Positions 5,638-10,695 of a stretch of DNA of 10,695 nt are shown piece after piece (position 1 is the first letter of the stretch; each line of letters starts with the position of its first letter). The stretch comes from Gemmatimonadota bacterium (GTDB lineage Bacteria > Gemmatimonadota > Gemmatimonadetes > Gemmatimonadales > GWC2-71-9). The position numbers and the translations under genes are program-made. The stretch spans positions 1 through 10,695 of the forward strand of contig JAEHDT010000095.1 in assembly GCA_016880225.1 (NCBI GenBank). The letters run 5' to 3'. The notes under the pieces were generated by a model that was not told where the DNA came from, did no database searches, and worked only from the letters and a program-made list of their open reading frames with translations.

Positions 5638-7761
5638 ATGAGTTCCCTCTCCCGTCTCAAAGCGGCGCCGGGTTTCGTCGTTCGGGCACTCGTCGCGCTC
5701 GGTGCCGTCGCCGCGATCGCCGCGGCGGCCGCCGCGTTCGCGACCGGCCGGGCGACGCTCGGCGCGGGCGCGGTCCAGGAGATCGTCGTGCTCGCCGTGC
5801 TGGGCGCAGCCGCCCGCCGCTACGGCATCCCGCTGCCGGGCAACGGATTCTCCTCCTACATCATCGGCGTCACCGTGTACGCGATCCTCGACCGCGGCTG
5901 GCCGTTCGCAGTCGTGGTCGCGCCGGTGGCGATGGTCGTGGGCGATGTGGCGCTGCGGCGCCTCCCGACCGCCACGGCTCTGATGAACGCCGCGCACCTC
6001 ACGGCAGGGAGCGCCCTCGCCGGGCTGGCGTACGAGCGGGTCGGCGGCCAGACGGGCCCCGATGCGCTGGCCGCCGCCAACCTTTTCCCGCTGGTCGTGC
6101 TGCTCCTCGTCCTCCCTTGCATCGTCAACGGCACGTTCTACCTCGAGCTTGCGCTGGGCCGCGCGCTCGCCTGGGTGGATGCCGCCCTCACGGCACGGTG
6201 GGAGGCCGTCGTATACGCCAGCTCGGTCGGACTGGCGCTCGGCTGGCTCGTGCTGGCGCACGCGCGCCTCGACGGGCCGCAGGCGCTGCTCATCGGCGCG
6301 GTGCTCGTGGGCGCCACGGCGGCGAGCCTGTTCGTGATTCGCCGGGCGGTACGGGCGGACGAGCTCGCCCTCATTCAGGACTTGTCGCAAGCGATCGCGA
6401 AGGACGTCGGCCTGGCGAAGAGCTTCCTGCGCATTCAACAGCTCGCACGCCGCCTGGTCCCCTGGGAGCAGATGGGGTTCGCCCGTTACGACGCGGCGAC
6501 GAACGAAATGGAGCTCGTCGCGGACACCGCGCGCGACCGCGGCGGGACCGCCGTCCGCTTCCACGCAGACGCGGGCCTCGCGGGTGAGGCGCTGCGGCTG
6601 CGGCGCCCCGTCGTCGCACGGGCCCGCTCCGGCGAGCAGCCCGTCGCCCCCGGTCGGATGGACCCCGGCTCGGAGCTGGTCGTCCCGCTGTATCACGCCG
6701 GGCAGCTCGTCGGGCTGTGGAGCGTGCGGCACTCCGACCCGACCATGTATCGCGAGTCGGACGGCGATATGCTCGCGCTTCTCGCCCCCCAACTCGCGCT
6801 GATGCTCGCGATCGAAGGGTCGGTGCAGCCCGTCATCGGCGCGTCCGACCGGACCACCGCCTACATCCAGACGCTCAGCGCCACGACCAAGGAGATCCAC
6901 GCCTCGAGCGAAGAGGTCGCCGCGTCGGCGCGCCGGGCCAGCGCCGGTGCCGCGCAGGCGGCAGGCCTCGTGGGCACCCTGGCACGCGATTCCGCGCAGC
7001 TGACGCAGCACGCCGGGGAGGTCGCCGCCGCGGGAGACGAGACCCGGGAATCGGGCGCGCAGATGGAGAAGACCACCGAGAAGGTCCGCCTCGCGACAGA
7101 GACGACCGTGCGCCACCTCACGGACCTCGGCGTGACGACCGAGGAGAGCGCCCGCGAGGTGCGCCGGCTGCGGGATGTGGCGGAGCAGGTCGAGAAGTTC
7201 TCGGAGACGATCGGCTTCATCGCGAACCAGACGAATCTCCTGGCGCTCAACGCGACCATCGAAGCCGCGCGGGCCGGCGTCCACGGCCGCGGGTTCGCCG
7301 TGGTCGCCGACGAAGTCCACAAGCTCGCCGAGGAGAGCGGGCGCGAAGCGCGCAACGTCGGAAAATCGGCCCAAGACGCGCGCCGGGCGCTCGATCGCGC
7401 CGCCCAGCTACTCGAGCGCGTGCGTGGCGACTTGGGCGACGTGGTGCACGGCTCAGCCGACTGGCTCCAAGACCTCATCCGCATCACCGACACGGCCTCC
7501 GGCACGGCGCGGGCCGGCAAGCGCGTCGCCGACCTGGCGCGCGGCATCGGCGAACGGGCGGGTCGGATCAACCAGTCGCTCGCGCAGGCCAAGGCCGGCG
7601 CCGACGCCTCCACCCAGGAGGCGGAAACGGTCGCGACGGCGGCCGTGGAGCAACTCCGCGCCATCCAAGGCCTGACGCGCGGCGCCACCGAGCTGGCCGC
7701 GCTCGCCGAGAGCCTCGCCAAGGCCGTGCGGTTCGTCCGGGGAGACAACGGTCGGGTCTAG
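5638..7761 (+). CDS. Methyl-accepting chemotaxis-type receptor with multi-pass membrane region and GAF-like domain
   Basis: This 707-residue protein should sense a signal and pass it to CheA/CheW. Residues about 12-235 hold several hydrophobic segments (for example 14-35, 90-105, 149-163, 190-207 and 215-235) with very short loops, so there is no periplasmic ligand-binding domain. Residues about 255-395 look like a GAF domain ([19 protein letters not shown] through [19 protein letters not shown]). The remainder is the coiled-coil signalling domain, with the conserved tip [23 protein letters not shown] (525-547) followed by [16 protein letters not shown]. The C-terminus (FVRGDNGRV) lacks the NWETF-type CheR/CheB tether. 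I chose ATG at 5638 over an in-frame TTG at 5593, because that TTG belongs to a TTGACA motif and adds no conserved sequence. No clear Shine-Dalgarno is visible. No other chemotaxis genes lie in the window, so a non-motility signalling role is possible. Confidence 0.9.
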   Translation: MSSLSRLKAAPGFVVRALVALGAVAAIAAAAAAFATGRATLGAGAVQEIVVLAVLGAAARRYGIPLPGNGFSSYIIGVTVYAILDRGWPFAVVVAPVAMVVGDVALRRLPTATALMNAAHLTAGSALAGLAYERVGGQTGPDALAAANLFPLVVLLLVLPCIVNGTFYLELALGRALAWVDAALTARWEAVVYASSVGLALGWLVLAHARLDGPQALLIGAVLVGATAASLFVIRRAVRADELALIQDLSQAIAKDVGLAKSFLRIQQLARRLVPWEQMGFARYDAATNEMELVADTARDRGGTAVRFHADAGLAGEALRLRRPVVARARSGEQPVAPGRMDPGSELVVPLYHAGQLVGLWSVRHSDPTMYRESDGDMLALLAPQLALMLAIEGSVQPVIGASDRTTAYIQTLSATTKEIHASSEEVAASARRASAGAAQAAGLVGTLARDSAQLTQHAGEVAAAGDETRESGAQMEKTTEKVRLATETTVRHLTDLGVTTEESAREVRRLRDVAEQVEKFSETIGFIANQTNLLALNATIEAARAGVHGRGFAVVADEVHKLAEESGREARNVGKSAQDARRALDRAAQLLERVRGDLGDVVHGSADWLQDLIRITDTASGTARAGKRVADLARGIGERAGRINQSLAQAKAGADASTQEAETVATAAVEQLRAIQGLTRGATELAALAESLAKAVRFVRGDNGRV

Positions 7762-7803
7762 ACCCTCGTGACCCGGGTCACCGGAATCGCCTCCGGGGTT
7801 TCT
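7754..7803 (+). terminator. Cluster of short inverted repeats after the chemoreceptor gene, possible weak terminator
   Basis: Three symmetric elements follow each other: GGGTCTAGACCC (7754-7765, spanning the stop codon), GTGACCCGGGTCAC (7768-7781), and CCGGA/TCCGG (7781-7785 with 7792-7796, 6-base loop) followed by GGTTTCT. The last resembles a weak intrinsic terminator. The two perfect palindromes could instead be protein-binding sites for the downstream OmpA gene. Confidence 0.35.
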
Positions 7804-7840
7804 AACCGGAGGCCGACTTATTACCGTAGGGCCAGCCCAC

Positions 7841-7847
7841 AGAGGGG
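7841..7847 (+). promoter_or_regulatory. Ribosome-binding site for the first OmpA gene
   Basis: AGAGGGG lies 8 bases before the GTG at 7856 and supports that non-ATG start, which gives an immediate signal peptide. A TATTAC (7819-7824) upstream is a possible -10 without an evident -35. Confidence 0.45.
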
Positions 7848-7855
7848 AACGTCCG

Positions 7856-9298
7856 GTGCGGACACTCGCGATTCTGGGGACGACGCTCGCCTGCGGCATC
7901 TCCACCCTGTGCGCGCAGCGCGCGCACCAATTCGAGGTCGGCGCGTTCGGGTCCTACACGCGCTACGACCGGGTCTTCAACCTCGACAACCGGATCGGCG
8001 CGGGCGCCCGGCTCGGCTACTTCTTCAGTAACGTCGTCAGCGCCGAGCTCGACGCAGGCTACCAGAGCCCCGACCCCAAGTCCGGAAGTGCCACGCCCAC
8101 GCTCGCCGTGGGGGGCGCCAGTCTCGTCCTCAATTTCGGTGGCGCCCGGAACCTTTTCTATATCCTGGGCGGCTACTCTCGGCTGGACTTCGAGAAGAGC
8201 GCGCCCTACCGGTTCACCGATAACGCCGCTCACGGCGCCATCGGTGACCGGGTGTTCCTCGGCAACTGGGGCGCGCTGCGCTTCGAGGTGCGCGCCCTGT
8301 ACGCGCCCAGCTCGGGGTTCGCCGGCGCCGATTGGGCCGGTCACGTCACCGGCTCGCTCGGACTCTCGGTGTTCACGGGGGGCGGCCCCGCCGCCGACGG
8401 GGACCGCGACGGCGTGCCCGACAAGCGGGACGCCTGCCCCGATACCCCGACCGGTGTCACCGTGGACGCGCGCGGCTGCCCCACCGACACCGATCACGAC
8501 GGCGTGTTCGACGGCCTGGACCGCTGCGCCGACACGCCGGCGGGAGCGCGCGTCGACCCGACCGGCTGTCCGATCGATACGGATCACGACGGGGTCTACG
8601 ACGGACTCGACCAGTGCGCCGGCACGCCGGCGGGAGCCCAGGTGAACGCCAAGGGGTGCCCGGCCGACGGGGACGGCGACGGTGTGGTCGACGGCATCGA
8701 TCAGTGTCCCGGCACCCCCGCCCACGCCATCGTGGACGCCTCGGGCTGCCCACTCGATTCCGACAAGGATGGAGTGGCCGACGGCATCGACAAGTGTCCC
8801 AACACGCCGGCGGGGGCCGAAGTGGACGACGTCGGGTGTCAGCGCTTCAAGGACTCGGACGGCGACGGCGTCGACGATGCCAAGGACAAGTGCCCAGGCA
8901 CGACGGCGGGCACGCGGGTGGACGCCGCCGGTTGTCCGATCCTGTTCACCCCGGAGCGGACGCCGGTGATTCTGCGCGGCGTGACCTTCGAGACAGGCAA
9001 ATCCGCCCTCAAGCCCGAATCGTTCACGGTGCTCGACATCGTCGCGCAGTCGCTGAACGCGAATCCGGACATCCGGATCGAGATCGCCGGGTACACGGAC
9101 AACACCGGGGCCGCGACGACGAACGTGAGGTTGTCGCAGGCGCGGGCCACCGCCGTGCGCGCGTACCTCGGCAGCAAGGGCGTCGCGCCCGACCGGATGA
9201 CCGCCAAGGGATACGGCGCCGCCGATCCGATCGCGACGAATGCGACCGCCGCGGGGCGCGCGCAGAATCGCCGGGTGGAGCTGCGCCAGTTGCCCTAG
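7856..9298 (+). CDS. OmpA-family outer-membrane protein with barrel, six TSP3 repeats and peptidoglycan-binding domain
   Basis: The 480-residue protein has a signal peptide (1-20, cut near STLCA-QR). A small outer-membrane barrel region follows (about 25-178, aromatic strands such as FEVGAFGSYTRYD and a final GSLGLSVF). Then come six thrombospondin type 3 repeats of about 30 residues (181-361; pattern DxDxDGVxDxxDxC, then GCP). The C-terminal OmpA domain (about 370-480) contains FETGKSAL, GYTDNTG and LSQARA. In that domain D415 and R430 match in identity and spacing the E. coli OmpA pair D271/R286 that binds diaminopimelate in peptidoglycan. It should tether the outer membrane to the cell wall, with the repeats acting as a calcium-stiffened spacer across the periplasm. 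GTG is the start, chosen by the ribosome-binding site and signal peptide. A paralogue follows after 23 bases, so the two are probably co-transcribed. Confidence 0.93.
   Translation: MRTLAILGTTLACGISTLCAQRAHQFEVGAFGSYTRYDRVFNLDNRIGAGARLGYFFSNVVSAELDAGYQSPDPKSGSATPTLAVGGASLVLNFGGARNLFYILGGYSRLDFEKSAPYRFTDNAAHGAIGDRVFLGNWGALRFEVRALYAPSSGFAGADWAGHVTGSLGLSVFTGGGPAADGDRDGVPDKRDACPDTPTGVTVDARGCPTDTDHDGVFDGLDRCADTPAGARVDPTGCPIDTDHDGVYDGLDQCAGTPAGAQVNAKGCPADGDGDGVVDGIDQCPGTPAHAIVDASGCPLDSDKDGVADGIDKCPNTPAGAEVDDVGCQRFKDSDGDGVDDAKDKCPGTTAGTRVDAAGCPILFTPERTPVILRGVTFETGKSALKPESFTVLDIVAQSLNANPDIRIEIAGYTDNTGAATTNVRLSQARATAVRAYLGSKGVAPDRMTAKGYGAADPIATNATAAGRAQNRRVELRQLP
8396..8938 (+). repeat. Six in-frame TSP3 coding repeats, about 90 bp each
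   Basis: Six tandem units of about 30 codons encode calcium-ligand Asp clusters (DGDRDGV, DTDHDGV, DTDHDGV, DGDGDGV, DSDKDGV, DSDGDGV). Each unit carries two cysteines, in D-x-C and GC contexts, the last unit ending GCP. Units differ mainly in the variable positions, so they are old, selected repeats rather than a recent exact expansion. Confidence 0.9.
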
Positions 9299-9321
9299 GC
9301 ATCGAGCGCGAAAGAGCGGAT

Positions 9322-10695
9322 ATGAGAGGAAGGTCCGGATCCCTGCTGACGGCGCTGGTGCTCGCCGCGGGAACCGCCGCGGCGCAGCACGCCGGGCAGT
9401 TCGAGGTCGGCGCGTTCGGCTCCTACACCCGCTACGATCCCGCCTTCGGGCTGGCGCGCAAGATCGGCGGCGGCGTGCGGCTGGGATACCTGGTCGGCGA
9501 GATCGTCGGTATCGAGGGAGACCTTCTGTTCCAGCCCGAGTACACCGTCTCGCCGCTCGGAACGCCCACCACGCTCGAGCCGCTGATCGGGAGCGCTTCC
9601 CTCGTCGTCAACGCGCTCCATGCCGATCGGGCCATGGTCTACGTGCTGGGGGGCTACACGGTGCTCGACTTCGGTAACCGCTCCCCCTACCGCTTCACCG
9701 ACAACGCCGTACACGGCGGCGCGGGCGTACGGCTGTTCCTCTCGAACCGCATCGCCCTGCGACTCGAGGGGCGCGCGATCCACAGCCCTAAGACGCAGTC
9801 GACGTTCGGCCCCACGACGGCGACCCATTACATCGGCACGGTGGGGCTCTCCGTCTTCCACCTCGGCAGCCCGGCCAAGGATTCCGACCGCGACGGCGTC
9901 GTGGACAAGAAGGACGCGTGCCCCAACACGCCCGCCGGCGCGGCCGTCGACCCGCGCGGCTGCCCTGTGGACTCGGACCACGACGGCGTGTTTGACGGCC
10001 TCGACAAGTGCCCCGGCACCCCGACCGGCGCGCACGTCGACGCAACCGGCTGTCCCACCGACGGCGACGCCGACGGTGTCCCCGACGGCATCGATCAGTG
10101 CCCGAACACGGCGGCGGGGGTGCACGTGGACGCGAAGGGTTGTCCCGTGGACAGCGACGGCGACGGCGTTCCCGACGGCGTTGACCAGTGTCCCGGCACG
10201 CCCCCCGGCGTCGCGGTCGATCCGGCCGGCTGCCCGCTCGACTCGGACAAGGACGGCGTCGCCGACGGCGTCGACAAGTGTCCGAACACTCCCGCCGGCG
10301 CGACGGTGGACCCGAACGGCTGCCCGCTCGACGCCGATCTCGACGGCGTGCCCGACGGTCTCGACAAGTGCCCCAACACGCCGCCCGGCACGAAGGTGGA
10401 TGCGTCCGGGTGCCCGTTGCCGGTCGAGGCGGTCGCTCCGCCGGCCGCGCCGCCCAAGTGCCCGCCAGCGCCGCCCGGAGCCCCGGTGGACGCCAACGGC
10501 TGCATGATCCTGTTCACACCGGAGGCGGCGCGCGCGCCGGCGCCCGGCACGCCGCCCCGCCCCACGCTGATCCTCACCGGCGTGAACTTCGAGACCGGGC
10601 GTTCGGCGCTGACGCGGGATTCGTACGTGGTGCTCGACGCGGTGGCAGGATCGCTGCTCGCCAACCCGGACATCCGGATCGAGATCGCGGGATAC
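9322..10695 (+). CDS. Second OmpA-family TSP3-repeat outer-membrane protein, 3' end outside the window
   Basis: The frame is open from ATG 9322 to the right edge, giving 458 codons with no stop. It has the same architecture as the preceding gene. There is a signal peptide (1-21, ending GTAAA before QHAGQFEV), a barrel region with the shared FEVGAFGSYTRYD, SPYRFTDNA and GLSVF stretches, and six full TSP3 repeats (187-365). A degenerate, Pro/Ala-rich seventh unit follows (about 366-395), then the start of the OmpA domain (NFETGRSAL to DIRIEIAGY). By alignment with its neighbour, about 67 residues, including the peptidoglycan-binding Asp and Arg, lie beyond the edge. It begins 23 bases after the preceding stop, with only a weak ribosome-binding site (GAGCGGA). 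It most likely arose by tandem duplication and has the same envelope-tethering role. Confidence 0.92.
   Translation, partial: MRGRSGSLLTALVLAAGTAAAQHAGQFEVGAFGSYTRYDPAFGLARKIGGGVRLGYLVGEIVGIEGDLLFQPEYTVSPLGTPTTLEPLIGSASLVVNALHADRAMVYVLGGYTVLDFGNRSPYRFTDNAVHGGAGVRLFLSNRIALRLEGRAIHSPKTQSTFGPTTATHYIGTVGLSVFHLGSPAKDSDRDGVVDKKDACPNTPAGAAVDPRGCPVDSDHDGVFDGLDKCPGTPTGAHVDATGCPTDGDADGVPDGIDQCPNTAAGVHVDAKGCPVDSDGDGVPDGVDQCPGTPPGVAVDPAGCPLDSDKDGVADGVDKCPNTPAGATVDPNGCPLDADLDGVPDGLDKCPNTPPGTKVDASGCPLPVEAVAPPAAPPKCPPAPPGAPVDANGCMILFTPEAARAPAPGTPPRPTLILTGVNFETGRSALTRDSYVVLDAVAGSLLANPDIRIEIAGY
9880..10506 (+). repeat. Six TSP3 coding repeats plus one degenerate unit
   Basis: Six units of about 90 bp (9880-10416) encode DSDRDGV, DSDHDGV, DGDADGV, DSDGDGV, DSDKDGV and DADLDGV clusters, each with two cysteines. 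A seventh stretch (10417-10506) keeps KCP...PPGAPVDANGC but has lost the Asp cluster, which is replaced by Pro/Ala/Val residues. It looks like a repeat that decayed into a flexible hinge. Confidence 0.88.

Noticed and set aside
5473..7374. A 633-codon minus-strand open frame opposite the chemoreceptor gene
   Set aside because: It is antisense to a protein with clear GAF-like and chemoreceptor signalling motifs. Its translation is low-complexity Arg/Gly/Ala/His-rich, as expected for a GC-rich shadow frame, and it also overlaps the selenoprotein region.
7886..7900. Possible lipobox (TLAC) in the first OmpA signal peptide
   Set aside because: Position -3 is Thr rather than the usual Leu, and the paralogue has no Cys there. 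An ordinary signal peptidase I site fits better.
8396..10416. Regular 90-bp periodicity as a CRISPR or other noncoding repeat array
   Set aside because: The period is in frame, units encode TSP3 calcium motifs, and variation follows protein constraints; there are no identical repeats with unique spacers.

Overview
This is a GC-rich window (roughly 70 % G+C by eye) of bacterial chromosomal DNA. Two outer-membrane OmpA proteins with long thrombospondin-type-3 (TSP3) arrays, a DUF2167 protein and a mixed-type phosphofructokinase point to a Gram-negative, environmental lineage. Gemmatimonadota is my best guess, but this is inference because no marker gene is present. There are no RNA genes, insertion sequences, CRISPR arrays or phage genes.

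Layout, left to right. At 1-88 (-) the start of an unrecognised gene runs off the left edge. At 211-2766 (-) lies a large DExH-box RNA helicase-like protein of the HrpA/HrpB (DEAH/RHA) type, followed by a terminator-like hairpin. It is divergent from 2801-3712 (+), an exported, membrane-anchored DUF2167 protein. At 3854-4111 (-) is a small secreted His/Arg/Tyr-rich protein whose ribosome-binding site lies in a hairpin; a strong 12-bp terminator stem at 3732-3763 separates it from the DUF2167 gene. At 4266-5333 (-) is 6-phosphofructokinase, beginning with TTG.

The most interesting item is immediately upstream of the phosphofructokinase, at 5330-5572 (-). It is an 80-codon gene of the SelW-like/Rdx family that ordinary ORF calling misses, because codon 11 is an in-frame TGA. 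That TGA occupies the second redox position of the family's CxxC motif, making CxxU. It is followed at normal spacing by a 7-bp hairpin with a GGUCU apical loop, the hallmark of a bacterial SECIS element. The gene therefore very probably encodes a selenoprotein. Its stop codon overlaps the TTG start of the phosphofructokinase (TTGA), so the two are probably co-transcribed and translationally coupled.

Divergent from this pair, 5638-7761 (+) is a chemoreceptor-like protein with a multi-pass membrane region, a GAF-like domain and a canonical methyl-accepting signalling tip. Then come two tandem paralogues, 7856-9298 and 9322 to the right edge (+). Each has a signal peptide, a small outer-membrane barrel, about six TSP3 calcium-binding repeats and an OmpA peptidoglycan-binding domain; the second is cut by the window end.

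The parts look like ordinary housekeeping and envelope genes rather than one dedicated system. The exceptional element is the selenoprotein-phosphofructokinase pair.
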